DNA of 64,000 nucleotides from an uncultured Sulfitobacter sp. (GCF_947500075.1 NZ_CANMQS010000001.1:372001-436000), one strand, 5' to 3'; positions 25,711 to 35,537 are shown, numbered from the stretch's first letter. Made by a program: numbers and translations. The notes: a model not told the origin generated them from the letters alone.

Positions 25711-27897
25711 CTATCCCGCCGCCTTCTGGGTGCTGGCGACACGCAGCTTGTTCAAGACCTCACCGCGCGGCCCATCAAGCACAACGCGCCCCTGATCCAT
25801 CACCAGCAACCGGGTGGTCATCGCCGCCAGCGTCTGGCGGTGGGTGCAGATGATCAGCCCGGTGCCTTCGTTGTTCAGCTCCCGCAGACGGGCGATGACC
25901 GTCGCTTCCATCTGTTGGTCCATCGCATTTGTCGGCTCATCCAGAAACAGCAAACGCGGCCTGCGCAGGATCAACCGCGCCAGCGCAATCCCCTGCCGTT
26001 GGCCGCCGGAAAGTTTGCTGCCCTGATCGCCCAGGAACATGTCCAACCCTTCAGGCGATTGTTCAACAAAACTGTCCATCGCCGCGAAATAGAGCGCGCG
26101 ACGCAGCGCCTCATCGCTGGCGTTCGCGTCCCCGATCATCAGGTTTTCCCGCAAGGTGCCCGTAAATAGATCCGGGTTCTGCGGCAGATAGCCAATGCCC
26201 CGCCGCAGATCAGCGGGTTCATAGTGTTTCTGGGCGATCCCGTCGATCAGGATGGTGCCACTGTCCGGCTGCAACAGCCCTGCGATAACCTTGCCCGTTG
26301 TGGTCTTGCCCGACCCCACCTTGCCAAGCACAGCAATAGACGCGCCGGCCTCACATTCGAAACTGAGGTTGTTCAACGCGGGCTGCTGGGCATCTGGATA
26401 GGTCAGGCAGACGTCGCGCAGGGAAACCGCCCCTTCGACCACATGAGTCGTGCGTTTGACCGCGTCCCCCTGCTCCACCGGCAGCGCCATGAAACGGTTG
26501 AGCGCTGCAAGGGATTTGAACGCATATTGCGCGCGAAAGATCGTTTGCGCGATCGTGCCAAGCGGCGCCAGCACGCGGCCCGCCAGGATATTCGCCGCAA
26601 TCAATCCGCCGATGGTAATCTCCCCGCGGGAGACCAGAAAGACGCCCCAGACGATGATCCCGACGCTGACCGCCTGTTGCACCAGCATCGTGCCGTTGGT
26701 GGCAACGCCCGACCAGAACTTTGTCCGCCCGTTGATGTGGGACGACGCTGTGACAGCGGTTTCCCATTCGCGTTGCATGAACGGTTCGGCGTTCAGGCTC
26801 TTGATGGTCTCAATGCTCGCCAACGACTCCACCAACACCACATGCCGCTTCGTCGCCATCTGCTGCGCCTGCGCGGCAGAGCGCCCCAGCGGGATCTGCG
26901 CGATCAGTGCCAGCAACAAAACAACCGGCACCGCCGCCAGCGGGACAAAGGCAATCGGACCCACAATCGCAAACAGCGCCGCCACGAAAATGCCGATGAA
27001 CATCAGGTCGATCAGCGACACAAAGGTGGCAGAGGCAAAGAACTCCCGCACCATTTCAAAGTCCCGGATCGTGCTGGCGATCCCCGCAGCCCCACCGCGC
27101 CGCGACAGCAAGCGCACCTGCATGGCCTGCTCAAACAACCGTGCTGCGACTTTCAGATCGACCCGCCGGCCAATGTTCTCCAGGATGTTGGAGCGTACCG
27201 TGCGCAACACCAGATCAAGCGCCAGCGCGATGCCCACGCCGATGGCCAGCGTCCACAGCGTGACAAAAGCAAGGTTTGGAATAACCTTGTCATAGACGTT
27301 CATCACGAACAGCGGCAGCGCCAGCGTCAGCAGGTTCAGAAGCAGCGCGGCCAATAGCACCTGCACCCAGTTGCCCCAATTCGCACGCACCGGTGCCCAG
27401 AACCAATGCCCCTTCTGTGAGCCAAGCGACTTTGTGTCAGGGGACAACATCCGGCTGGCACGGTCGTCGGCCTGCGTGACAAGCAGGACTTCGGACAGCA
27501 CCTCGCGCTTTAGGTCGCGCTTGGCCAGCGTCCGCGTCTCGCCTGCCTGTGCCGGGTCAACGACGCGGGCATCGCCATTGGGCGATCCAATCGCCGTGAG
27601 GACAAGCGGCGTGCCCGCCTTGCGCAAGACGATGTAGGGCAGTGCAATCTGATCGATCTTGTGTGGTGCGCGTTTGACCAGTTGAGACTTCAATCCGATG
27701 GCAGCCAGCGCGCGGGACATCATCACCGGATCGGTCAGATCCGCTCCGGCAGGCAGGCGCGATGCGACAGCAGCGGCCGAATAGGGTCTGTTGAAGTATT
27801 GTGCAAACCAGGCGACCACACCGTACCCCGGCGCGTCCTCTCCCGAAGGGCTCGGGGGCGACACTGCCGATCCGGCGGTGTCGGGCGCGGCTGTCAT
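25711..27897 (-). CDS. type I secretion ABC transporter with a catalytically inactive C39-like domain (LapB-type)
   Basis: This 728-residue exporter has an N-terminal C39-peptidase-like domain (about 25-145) lacking the catalytic cysteine, as in HlyB/LapB-type proteins that transport large RTX substrates without cutting a leader. A six-span membrane domain (about 175-460) follows, with an ATPase domain carrying GKVGSGKTT, LSGGQRQGIALA, RLLFLDEPT and switch CTHRQT. The start overlaps the TolC-like stop by ATGA. Its likely cargo is the 1713-residue RTX adhesin encoded nearby. Confidence 0.9.
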   Translation of the reverse strand: MTAAPDTAGSAVSPPSPSGEDAPGYGVVAWFAQYFNRPYSAAAVASRLPAGADLTDPVMMSRALAAIGLKSQLVKRAPHKIDQIALPYIVLRKAGTPLVLTAIGSPNGDARVVDPAQAGETRTLAKRDLKREVLSEVLLVTQADDRASRMLSPDTKSLGSQKGHWFWAPVRANWGNWVQVLLAALLLNLLTLALPLFVMNVYDKVIPNLAFVTLWTLAIGVGIALALDLVLRTVRSNILENIGRRVDLKVAARLFEQAMQVRLLSRRGGAAGIASTIRDFEMVREFFASATFVSLIDLMFIGIFVAALFAIVGPIAFVPLAAVPVVLLLALIAQIPLGRSAAQAQQMATKRHVVLVESLASIETIKSLNAEPFMQREWETAVTASSHINGRTKFWSGVATNGTMLVQQAVSVGIIVWGVFLVSRGEITIGGLIAANILAGRVLAPLGTIAQTIFRAQYAFKSLAALNRFMALPVEQGDAVKRTTHVVEGAVSLRDVCLTYPDAQQPALNNLSFECEAGASIAVLGKVGSGKTTTGKVIAGLLQPDSGTILIDGIAQKHYEPADLRRGIGYLPQNPDLFTGTLRENLMIGDANASDEALRRALYFAAMDSFVEQSPEGLDMFLGDQGSKLSGGQRQGIALARLILRRPRLLFLDEPTNAMDQQMEATVIARLRELNNEGTGLIICTHRQTLAAMTTRLLVMDQGRVVLDGPRGEVLNKLRVASTQKAAG

Positions 27898-29267
27898 TTC
27901 AGCGGCTCAATGGTAACGTCAAAAACCCCGGTCGGGTTGTTCTTTGCACGGGCCTGAAAGTTCGGCTCCATCGTGATCTCGCTGTTGCGGACACCAAAGT
28001 GCTGGGCCAATGCACTGCCCGCCGCCAGAACCCGGTATGACCCAAAGGCCAGGCCCGCGTCCGAACTTACCTTCTGAAACTCCACATTGAAACGCGCGCG
28101 TTCCACTTCCAGCACATCCAAAAGCGTGCGCTTGGCCGCTGCGAACTCATCCGCATAGACCTCAACGATCAGCCCGTTGATCCGCAACTGACGTTTGAGC
28201 ATTGCATTGCGCTCTGCTGTTGAATGGTAGTTGTTCCACGACAGAGCCGCCAATTCAGCCACCTCACGCACGGCCACCGCGCGTTCGGACAAGGCGCGCT
28301 GGGTGTGCTGGGCATAGGCGTTCCGCGCGGCTTTGCGCCCGCCTTGGTACAGCGTCCAGCGCATCCCGACACCAAGGTATTCATCCGTTCGACTGCCGCG
28401 TAAACCGTTGCGGTTGATGTCGCGGGTGACGCCGGCGTTCAGGGTCAGTTTTGGCCGGGCTTCGGACAATCCCACTTCCGCCTCGAACTGGCTCTGGTCA
28501 ATCTGGGTTTGCGCGAACTTGACGCGGTAACTGTTCTTGATGGCTTTCTGGGTCAGCGCATCGAGGGATCTTGGCACCGGTCCCAATTGCAGATGCATCT
28601 TCGGTCCCGGCGCGCGGCCGATCACGCGCTTGTAGCGTGCCTCCGCATCCCTGAGCCCCCGTTGCACATCGGCCAGCGCCAGTTTTGCAAAGCTGATCCT
28701 GTCATCGATGGTCAGCGCATCACTGCTGGGCAACCGCCCGCTGTCGACCAGATCCCGCACCTGCCGCGCAATCCGCTGATGTGTGGCAACATTGCGCCGG
28801 GCCACCTGTATGAGCGACCGATGGCGGATCACATCAATGTAGGCTTCGGCAGCATTGAGCGCCATCGTCTCGGATGCATCCAGCATCCGGAAGATGTTGC
28901 CATCCACCCGTGCCGCATTGGCGTAGACCAGATTTGCGCGGCGATACCCGTCAAAAAGCACAACGCTGGCGTTGACGCCGATTTGCGCGCGGTCGCCGAC
29001 CCGGTTGTTGTCTGCAGGTGACAAAAATGCAGGGTCATCCACCCGCTGCCACCCGGCTTCGCCAAACACCTCAACCTTCGGCAGGTACTCCCGGCGCAGC
29101 TCCATCAACTCAAACGCGCTGGCCTGCGTCTCCGCCTGGGTGGCCTTCAACGCCGGATTTGATGTCAGGGCGTACTGAACCGCTTGCTTCAGCGTTTCAG
29201 CCTGCGCAGACGCGCCCACCCCAAGGCTCACGCCGCAAAAAAGCAGCACTTCAACAAATTTCTTCAC
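27894..29267 (-). CDS. TolC-family outer membrane channel of the type I secretion system
   Basis: The 457-residue protein has a signal peptide (ending ASAQAE) and two homologous outer-membrane efflux-protein halves, with ALTSNPALKATQAE at the start and ALTQKAIKNSYRVKFAQTQ at the second repeat. GMRWTLYQGG is a typical TolC-family segment. It starts with GTG at 29267 and is first in the exporter operon. Together with the ABC protein and HlyD-like adaptor it makes a complete dedicated type I secretion channel. Confidence 0.9.
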   Translation of the reverse strand: MKKFVEVLLFCGVSLGVGASAQAETLKQAVQYALTSNPALKATQAETQASAFELMELRREYLPKVEVFGEAGWQRVDDPAFLSPADNNRVGDRAQIGVNASVVLFDGYRRANLVYANAARVDGNIFRMLDASETMALNAAEAYIDVIRHRSLIQVARRNVATHQRIARQVRDLVDSGRLPSSDALTIDDRISFAKLALADVQRGLRDAEARYKRVIGRAPGPKMHLQLGPVPRSLDALTQKAIKNSYRVKFAQTQIDQSQFEAEVGLSEARPKLTLNAGVTRDINRNGLRGSRTDEYLGVGMRWTLYQGGRKAARNAYAQHTQRALSERAVAVREVAELAALSWNNYHSTAERNAMLKRQLRINGLIVEVYADEFAAAKRTLLDVLEVERARFNVEFQKVSSDAGLAFGSYRVLAAGSALAQHFGVRNSEITMEPNFQARAKNNPTGVFDVTIEPLK

Positions 29268-29517
29268 GACCCCAGTCCCCGAGCAGAAAAATCAAGTTCA
29301 AAAACAATATGAGCGAAGGTTAGCCGACGTTATGTTTTATTCAAAACGCTTTCTGATCAGCGCGATGAAATGCAACCAGAGCGTCCATGGCTTTCGCACA
29401 GGTTGTGGATCTGCTGGGGTGACGCAAAGCCGGTCGGGCGGATGCCCCGTTGCATTTGCTTTGCGACCCAATCAGCCGGTCAGGCACCAGTCAACGGGCA
29501 TTCTGTCAGCTTCCGCA

Positions 29518-29904
29518 TCATGCGTTCAGCGTATTTGCACCTGCCATATAGACAGCCACCGCCGAAAACTTACCATTTCTGACGTCGAAGAAGTTGCAGT
29601 TGGACTTTCGTGTGATCGTGCCATCATGCTCTGTGTTTTCAACCCTGAACCTTGCAGCAATCCTCCCGACGTCGGGATCAGCCACATAGGTGAAATCGAG
29701 ATGGCGCACCGCCTCATGATTTCTCCAAAGCCGTTCAAGCATCGCCCCAATCGCGTCATGCCCTTCAAGCCGGACACCATGGGTTTCGACAGAAAACACG
29801 CAATCATCGGCAAGTGTCGCAAGAACACCGCTGAGATCTTCGCGATCCACCGCCGCAAAGTACCGCAATACCAGTTGGACCTGGTCTTCCTTGCTCATGT
29901 TCAC
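29518..29904 (-). CDS. NTF2-like/SnoaL-fold protein
   Basis: This 128-residue protein has the helix-rich start (EDQVQLVLRYFAAVDREDLSGVLATLADDCVFSV) and the beta-sheet C-terminal half of the SnoaL/NTF2-like cone fold. Members bind small hydrophobic ligands or act as isomerases and hydrolases, so function is not assignable. The GTG at 29904 sits eight bases after a GGGGGG run; an in-frame ATG at 29898 is the alternative. It lies on the same strand as the LysR gene, 133 bases downstream, and may be co-transcribed with it. Confidence 0.7.
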   Translation of the reverse strand: MNMSKEDQVQLVLRYFAAVDREDLSGVLATLADDCVFSVETHGVRLEGHDAIGAMLERLWRNHEAVRHLDFTYVADPDVGRIAARFRVENTEHDGTITRKSNCNFFDVRNGKFSAVAVYMAGANTLNA

Positions 29905-30037
29905 AGCGCTTGCCCCCCTTTCATTGTATGCGACCCCGTCACTCTGACAGCCGGTTCACCCGCAGACGAACACATCACAGGGGCCAAAGCGAGGTGAACC
30001 GCAACACGACAGATGCAGCGCCCCGATCTGTTGCCTT

Positions 30038-30931
30038 TTACGCATCGCGCATGGAAACCCTGAAAAAGGAAACGAAGCTGTCTTTTGCGACACTGTTCCT
30101 GTCGGTGCGCCAGACGGCAATCGTGTCCAGCCTGTCGCTGACATCTTCAATCGGAATGACCCGCAACCCGGCGGGCAAACCATCAGCGACCGTTTCGGTC
30201 AGCACCGCGATACCAATGCCGCATGCCACCAGCCTTTGGATATCGGATATTGTCAGACCCTCTTGCACAACAAGCGGTTCAAACCCTTCCCGCCGGAACA
30301 GGGGGGCGACATATGAATAGAAATGCTGCCAATGATCCCTGTCGCCCTGAATCATCGGCTCATCAGACAATTCCGCCAGTTTGATGGACGCCCGCCCAGA
30401 CAGCGGATGACCATCATAGACCACGCAGACAAAGCGCTCGCTTTGGACGCGCAAGCTCTCAAGCCCCGCGCGGGAAACGGTGCCTGTCGCCAATCCAACA
30501 TCGATTGTGCCATCCGCAAGCTGGCTGAACTGTTCTGACGTGACCGAATGCGTCAAAAGCAGTGTGACGTCTGGGTGCTCCACCTGAAAAGCCTTGAGCA
30601 GCCTTGGCAGACAGCCGTTCATGGCATTGTCTGTATATCCGATCCGCAGTGTCCCGATGTTGCCGCCGTGGACCCGAATGGCGTCTTCGACAATCCGTTG
30701 GGTCCGCCCCAGAACATCCTTGCAGCCCCCCAGAAACGACTTGCCTGCCTCCGTCAATTCCACGCGCCGGTTGGTGCGGTCCAGCAGTGTCACCCCCAGC
30801 TCACTTTCGAGGTTCTTGATCGTCCGGCTCAACGCGGGCTGGGCAACACCGAGCTTCTTGGCAGCACGATGAAAATGCAGGTCTTCGGCAACGGCGGCAA
30901 AGCATCGGAAGTGACGAAGATCGAGAGCCAT
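30038..30931 (-). CDS. LysR-family transcriptional regulator
   Basis: The 297-residue protein has the standard LysR layout: an N-terminal winged helix-turn-helix (about 5-65, FHRAAKKLGVAQPALSRTIKNLE) and a periplasmic-binding-protein-like inducer domain. It is divergent from the TRAP transporter gene 99 bases away, with a T-N11-A dyad between, so it very likely controls uptake and use of the TRAP substrate. The ATG at 30931 fits the family's start (MALDLRHFRCF); a TTG three codons upstream is unlikely. Confidence 0.9.
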   Translation of the reverse strand: MALDLRHFRCFAAVAEDLHFHRAAKKLGVAQPALSRTIKNLESELGVTLLDRTNRRVELTEAGKSFLGGCKDVLGRTQRIVEDAIRVHGGNIGTLRIGYTDNAMNGCLPRLLKAFQVEHPDVTLLLTHSVTSEQFSQLADGTIDVGLATGTVSRAGLESLRVQSERFVCVVYDGHPLSGRASIKLAELSDEPMIQGDRDHWQHFYSYVAPLFRREGFEPLVVQEGLTISDIQRLVACGIGIAVLTETVADGLPAGLRVIPIEDVSDRLDTIAVWRTDRNSVAKDSFVSFFRVSMRDA

Positions 30932-30944
30932 GATACCCAAATTC

Positions 30945-30967
30945 TATCAATGGAGATGATTTTGATA
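30945..30967. promoter_or_regulatory. LysR-type operator dyad
   Basis: TATCAA at 30945-30950 and TTGATA at 30962-30967 form a perfect 6-bp inverted repeat around an 11-base spacer, the T-N11-A form of LysR boxes. It lies between the divergent LysR and dctP-like genes, 14 bases upstream of the regulator start. Confidence 0.65.
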
Positions 30968-31030
30968 TTATACTCGACAAAACGCATGTGCCAAGCTTCC
31001 AGCAAAACGACAACCAACTGGGAGAAAGCA

Positions 31031-32029
31031 ATGACATTCCTAAACCTGAAAACAGCGCTTGCATCGGCTGCTTTGGTCGGCGTCACCGCAACTTCGGCGT
31101 TAGCTGCGGACATCACGATGAACTTGGGCTTTGGCGCGCCAGAGGAATCGCTCTACGGCCGTTTCGGCAAGATCTTTGAGGAAAAGGCCGAAGAATACAC
31201 CAACGGCTCGGTCGATGTGAAACTGCGCTGCTGTAACCAGATCAGCTCCGAAGACGAAGCCTTCAAGGCCATGCAGCTTGGCACGGTCGATGGCTTCTTC
31301 ATCACATCAAACAACGTCTCCCCGCATTGGTCGCTGATGGATGTGACCGTTCTGCCCTACATCTTCCAAAGCGCAAAGCACCTTGAAGACGTCGTTGACG
31401 GTGAAGTTGGCGACTTCATGAAAGCCAAACTACAGGAAGACACATCCGTCCATCTGCTGAGCTTTGGCCCCGCGCTGTACCGTGACTTCTTCAATTCCGT
31501 GCGTCCGATCAACACTATGGCGGACATGGACGGCTTGAAAATCCGCGTCCCCAAGAACGAAGTGATGCTGGCCACATTTGAGGCGTTCGGCGCAAACCCC
31601 GTGCCCCTGGCTTGGTCAGAAACACCAACGGCGCTTCAGACCGGCACGGTTGATGGCGGTGACAACGGCACTTCGTTCATCCGCGACATGAAGTTCTATG
31701 AGTTCGAAAAGCACCTTGTCGTGCTGGAGCATTTCGTTGCGATGGCCCCGCTTTTTGCCTCTGACAATTTCATGAAGAAACTCAGCGATGAGCAGCGCGA
31801 GCAGATCCTGCGCGCGGCAACAGATGCCGGCATCGAGATGCGCGCACAGGTGGCGAATGAAACGGCCGAAGTGCGCCAGTGGCTGGTCGAAGAAGGCGGC
31901 ATGGCCATGACAACGCCAGAGCGCGGCGACTTCGTGGAAGCAGGCAAGAAAGTGCAGAACGAGTTTGCTGAAAAGCGCGGTGCCGCGTTCATCGAGCTGG
32001 TTCAGAAAATTCAGGCGGCTGCCAACTGA
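31031..32029 (+). CDS. dctP-like: TRAP transporter solute-binding protein (DctP family)
   Basis: This 332-residue periplasmic protein has a signal peptide (ending SALAAD) and the DctP pattern. Residues about 140-150 contain RDFFNSVRPINTMADMDGLKIRVP, including the arginine that normally grips a substrate carboxylate. WSETPTALQTGTVDGGDN is also typical. It would deliver a carboxylate or N-acyl amino acid to the DctQM membrane pair. GGAGAAAGCA precedes the ATG; the open frame extends upstream but into the operator region. A cysteine pair (RCCNQ) near residue 60 is unusual. Confidence 0.88.
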   Translation: MTFLNLKTALASAALVGVTATSALAADITMNLGFGAPEESLYGRFGKIFEEKAEEYTNGSVDVKLRCCNQISSEDEAFKAMQLGTVDGFFITSNNVSPHWSLMDVTVLPYIFQSAKHLEDVVDGEVGDFMKAKLQEDTSVHLLSFGPALYRDFFNSVRPINTMADMDGLKIRVPKNEVMLATFEAFGANPVPLAWSETPTALQTGTVDGGDNGTSFIRDMKFYEFEKHLVVLEHFVAMAPLFASDNFMKKLSDEQREQILRAATDAGIEMRAQVANETAEVRQWLVEEGGMAMTTPERGDFVEAGKKVQNEFAEKRGAAFIELVQKIQAAAN

Positions 32030-32039
32030 GGCCACCCTC

Positions 32040-32063
32040 AAGGGGGGCGTTCGCGCCTCCCTT
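32040..32063 (+). promoter_or_regulatory. intercistronic UUCG hairpin after the dctP-like gene
   Basis: AAGGGGGGCG (32040-32049) pairs with CGCCTCCCTT (32054-32063), one G-T wobble, around a TTCG tetraloop. No long T-run follows, so read-through to dctQ is expected. It probably stabilises or attenuates to keep binding-protein mRNA in excess. Confidence 0.6.
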
Positions 32064-32098
32064 TCTTACTTCTCCTCACATGAATTCAGGAGCCGGGC

Positions 32099-32632
32099 AT
32101 GGGTGCGGTACGCTGGCTGGAACGCCACTTTGAGGAACTGATCTGCTGCACCTGTCTGGTGATCATTTCAGTCGCGGTCATCAGCCAGGTCGCCGCGCGC
32201 TACATTTTTGAGATCGCGCTGCACTGGACCGAGGAAACAGCCGCCATCGCAATGGTCTGGGCCGTCTATTCCGGCGCGTCCCTCTGTGTCAGGGAGCGTT
32301 TCCACATTCGCATCATGGTGGCCGTCCAATCGCTGCCCGTAAAGTTCGGCAAATACGTCATCTTTCTTGCAGATTTTGTCTGGGCGGGCTTCTGTCTGTT
32401 CATGCTGCGGGTCAGCTGGGACTACCTCCATATCTTCTGGCGGTTCACAGAAACCAGCCCGAGCCTGGGCATCAACCAGTTTTATCCTCAGACCATTCTC
32501 TTCATCGGGTACGGCGCGATGTTGCTGCGCCTTCTTCAGACCTACGTGATCTGGTTTCGCGACGGACAGACTGGCCTGCCCGGTGAGTTGGACGAATCCG
32601 GTGATCTCCACGACGAAGAGTTGCACCTATGA
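32099..32632 (+). CDS. dctQ-like: TRAP transporter small membrane subunit (DctQ family)
   Basis: The 177-residue protein has four hydrophobic segments and the DctQ hallmark region AARYIFEIALHWTEETAAIAMVWAVYSGAS, which carries the conserved E-E near the second span. It pairs with the large DctM subunit to couple sodium flow to substrate import. A Shine-Dalgarno (CAGGAG) precedes the ATG, and its stop overlaps the DctM start. Confidence 0.88.
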   Translation: MGAVRWLERHFEELICCTCLVIISVAVISQVAARYIFEIALHWTEETAAIAMVWAVYSGASLCVRERFHIRIMVAVQSLPVKFGKYVIFLADFVWAGFCLFMLRVSWDYLHIFWRFTETSPSLGINQFYPQTILFIGYGAMLLRLLQTYVIWFRDGQTGLPGELDESGDLHDEELHL

Positions 32633-33918
32633 GCCCCCTCGCCATTCTCGGGATAACCTTCGTTATCCTGACCATCATGGGTGTGCCTCTTTTTGTGGCT
32701 GTCGGTGTCACCACTGCGGTCGGCATCTACATGATCGACATCCCCTACACGCTGCTCGCGCAGACCGGATATGGGAGCCTGACGCCCTTCCCCCTGTTGA
32801 CCATTCCCCTGTTCGTTCTGGCCGGGCGACTGATGGAAGTCGGCGGCATGGCGACCCGCATGATCGGCATCGCCACAACGCTGGTGGGCGCCTATCGCGG
32901 TTCAATGGGACTGGTTACGGTCTTTGCCTGCATGCTGTTTGCCGCACTTTCAGGCTCTGGCCCCGCGACAACGGCGGCAATCGGGTCGGTCACGGTGCCT
33001 GCAATGAAACGCGATGGCTATGATGTGCCGTTTGCAGCGGGCATCACTGCGGCAGGCGGCGCATTGGGCAGCCTTATCCCGCCCTCCAACCTCCTGATCA
33101 TCTACGGTCTGGTCTCCGACACCTCGATCCCCCGGCTGTTCCTCGCTGGTATTCTGCCCGGTATCGTGATCACCGGGCTCTTGATGATCACCACCTACAT
33201 CATCGCCCGCCGCCGCGGGTATGGGGGCACGGGCGAGCCGTTTTCATGGGGACCGTTCCTGCGGGCGGCATGGGATGGCAAGTGGTCCATTGGCGCACCG
33301 GTGCTGATCCTTGGCGGCATCTACGGTGGGGCGTTCACCCCGTCCGAGGCCGCAGGCGTGGCCGTTTTCTATTCGCTCGTGGTCGGCCTGTTTGTCTACC
33401 GCGAACTGACGTTGAAAAAGATCATCGAAGCGCTGCGCTTTACCGCATTGTTGACCGGGATCCTGATCATCATCGCACCCACGCTGGCCTTTGGTCAGTT
33501 GACGGCGTTCTACGATGTCCCGACCGCAGTACAGGAAGGCATCACCTCGATCACGGATAACAAATACCTGATCCTGATCATGGTCGGCATCTTCTACATC
33601 TTCATCGGGACCTTCATGGAAAGCCTTGCGCAGATCGTTCTGTTCACAGCCGTCTTCCTGCCGCTGATGCTGTCTCTGGGCGTTGATCCGGTGATGTTCG
33701 GCATCTTCACCGTCATCACCTGCGAGATCGGCTTTCTGACACCACCACTTGGCGGCAACCTTTCGGTTGCGGCGCGCATATCGGGCATCTCGATTGAACG
33801 GATATCCGTCGCGGTTCTGCCTTTCATTCTGGCCTATATCATCGGCCTGTTGATCCTGATCGCCTTCCCGGAGATGGCGGTTCTACTTCCAAACTGGCTC
33901 TACGGGCCTGCCTTATAG
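32629..33918 (+). CDS. dctM-like: TRAP transporter large permease subunit (DctM family)
   Basis: This 429-residue membrane protein has the usual DctM length, about twelve hydrophobic stretches, and repeated family segments such as LLTIPLFVLAGRLMEVGG, GSGPATTAAIG and IPPSNLLIIYG. The last two resemble the hairpin substrate/sodium sites of the ion transporter superfamily. It overlaps dctQ (ATGA) and is followed after 11 bases by the deacylase gene, so transport and hydrolysis are co-expressed. Confidence 0.9.
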   Translation: MSPLAILGITFVILTIMGVPLFVAVGVTTAVGIYMIDIPYTLLAQTGYGSLTPFPLLTIPLFVLAGRLMEVGGMATRMIGIATTLVGAYRGSMGLVTVFACMLFAALSGSGPATTAAIGSVTVPAMKRDGYDVPFAAGITAAGGALGSLIPPSNLLIIYGLVSDTSIPRLFLAGILPGIVITGLLMITTYIIARRRGYGGTGEPFSWGPFLRAAWDGKWSIGAPVLILGGIYGGAFTPSEAAGVAVFYSLVVGLFVYRELTLKKIIEALRFTALLTGILIIIAPTLAFGQLTAFYDVPTAVQEGITSITDNKYLILIMVGIFYIFIGTFMESLAQIVLFTAVFLPLMLSLGVDPVMFGIFTVITCEIGFLTPPLGGNLSVAARISGISIERISVAVLPFILAYIIGLLILIAFPEMAVLLPNWLYGPAL

Positions 33919-33929
33919 GAGGATGCAAG

Positions 33930-35537
33930 ATGTATGATCTGGTTCTCAAGAATGGCGAAATCTTTGATGGCACCGGAGCGGACAGCTTCGTCGGGGATGT
34001 CGCCATCAAAGACGGGCTGATCGCGGCAGTTGAGCCAAGCGGGACAATCAAACACGGAGACGCGGCGGAAGTCATCGATGTGGCGGGGCTTGTCGTCTCA
34101 CCGGGATTCATTGACATGCACACCCATTCGGATTTCACGCTGATCGCAGACGGACGCGCCGAAAGCCAGGTGCATCAGGGGGTCACGACCGAGGTCATCG
34201 GCCAATGCGGTGCAAGCTGTGCACCGGTCAATTCCAGCGACGACATTCGCCGTGTCGCGCCCTGGTACACAGCCGCAGCAAAGCACGACACCTGGCTGGG
34301 GTTCGGGGACTACCTTGATGTTCTGGATACAACTGAACTGGGCGTCAACGTGATGGCTTTCGTTGGCCATGGCACCATTCACCGCGCTGTTCTGGGCGGA
34401 GAGTTGCACCCCGGTGAGGCAGATGATGTCAAGGAAATGGCGCGCCTTGTTGACAAGTGCATGGATGAAGGCGCGGGCGGGTTTTCATCCGGGCTGGAGT
34501 ATTTTCCGGGTATCCTTGCCGCGCCAGAGCATCTGGTGCCCCTGTGCGAAGTGGCGGCGAAATACAAACGCCTCTACGCGACCCACGTCCGCAACCGCGA
34601 TACGCATTACGACCTTGGCTTTGCCGAAGCGATTGCGACCGCCCGCCAATCCGGCGCGAAACTTCAGATCAGCCATATCCAGCCGAAATTCGGCGCGCCC
34701 GACTACGCCATGGAGCATACGCTGGAGATGATCGAACTGGCGCGCCGCCATGACACCGACATCGCTTTTGACGTGATCCCGCACGACTGGAACCACACGC
34801 TCATGGCAGCAATCCTGCCGAAATGGGCGCAGGCGGGCAGCATCGACGATGTGCTGGAACGGCTCGACAATCCGGAAATGCGCGAGAAGATCAAGGCAAA
34901 CCCACAACCGATGTGGTTGATTGTGAAGGCAGAGAAATGGTCTGACATCGTCTTGCTGAACGCCACACACAACAAGGATATCGTTGGTACCGATTTTGCC
35001 GAGATCGGGCGCATGCGCAATTGCCATCCCTATGACGCCGTGCTCGATATTTTGCTGGAAGAAGGACAGGACATGATGTCCTGCATGTGGACATCACGCT
35101 CCTTCCGCGATGAGGACGTGGACCTGTGTCTGAACCAGCCCGAATGCGCCGTCATCTCGGACACCGTTGCAACGGCGAACGAAGGTGTGTTGAAAGATCA
35201 TCTCGGCTCCCTCACCGGCTATGGGTGGGCGGCCAGATTCCTGCAATACTACGTACGGGACAGGGGCATCCTGTCCCTCTCCGAAGGGCTGGCCAAGCTC
35301 ACCTCGGTCCCCGCAGCGCGGCTGGGCCTGAATGGACGCGGCGCTTTGAAAGTCGGCTGCCACGCAGACGTCTGTGTCTTTGACCGGGTCAACATCGCCA
35401 GCAATGCAACAGCCAAGAACCCGCGGGGCTATGCCTCCGGCATTTGTCATGTGCTGGTCAACGGCAAGATGGCGATGCGGGACGGGGTGCGCATGCCGAT
35501 CAATGCAGGCCAGGTGATCCGCGAATTTGCAGCCTAG
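33930..35537 (+). CDS. N-acyl-D-amino-acid deacylase-type amidohydrolase
   Basis: The 535-residue protein belongs to the D-aminoacylase branch of the amidohydrolase superfamily. It opens with the beta-sandwich YDLVLKNGEIFDGTGA, then the metal motif GFIDMHTHSDF (HxH). The branch-typical QGVTTEVIGQCGASCAP supplies a zinc-binding cysteine, and further histidines appear in ATHVRNR and ISHIQPKF. It would release a free D-amino acid from an N-acyl or related precursor brought in by the TRAP system. It overlaps by four bases the convergent oxidase gene, which could then deaminate the product. Dihydroorotase or hydantoinase-like activity is less likely given the Cys motif. Confidence 0.82.
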   Translation: MYDLVLKNGEIFDGTGADSFVGDVAIKDGLIAAVEPSGTIKHGDAAEVIDVAGLVVSPGFIDMHTHSDFTLIADGRAESQVHQGVTTEVIGQCGASCAPVNSSDDIRRVAPWYTAAAKHDTWLGFGDYLDVLDTTELGVNVMAFVGHGTIHRAVLGGELHPGEADDVKEMARLVDKCMDEGAGGFSSGLEYFPGILAAPEHLVPLCEVAAKYKRLYATHVRNRDTHYDLGFAEAIATARQSGAKLQISHIQPKFGAPDYAMEHTLEMIELARRHDTDIAFDVIPHDWNHTLMAAILPKWAQAGSIDDVLERLDNPEMREKIKANPQPMWLIVKAEKWSDIVLLNATHNKDIVGTDFAEIGRMRNCHPYDAVLDILLEEGQDMMSCMWTSRSFRDEDVDLCLNQPECAVISDTVATANEGVLKDHLGSLTGYGWAARFLQYYVRDRGILSLSEGLAKLTSVPAARLGLNGRGALKVGCHADVCVFDRVNIASNATAKNPRGYASGICHVLVNGKMAMRDGVRMPINAGQVIREFAA

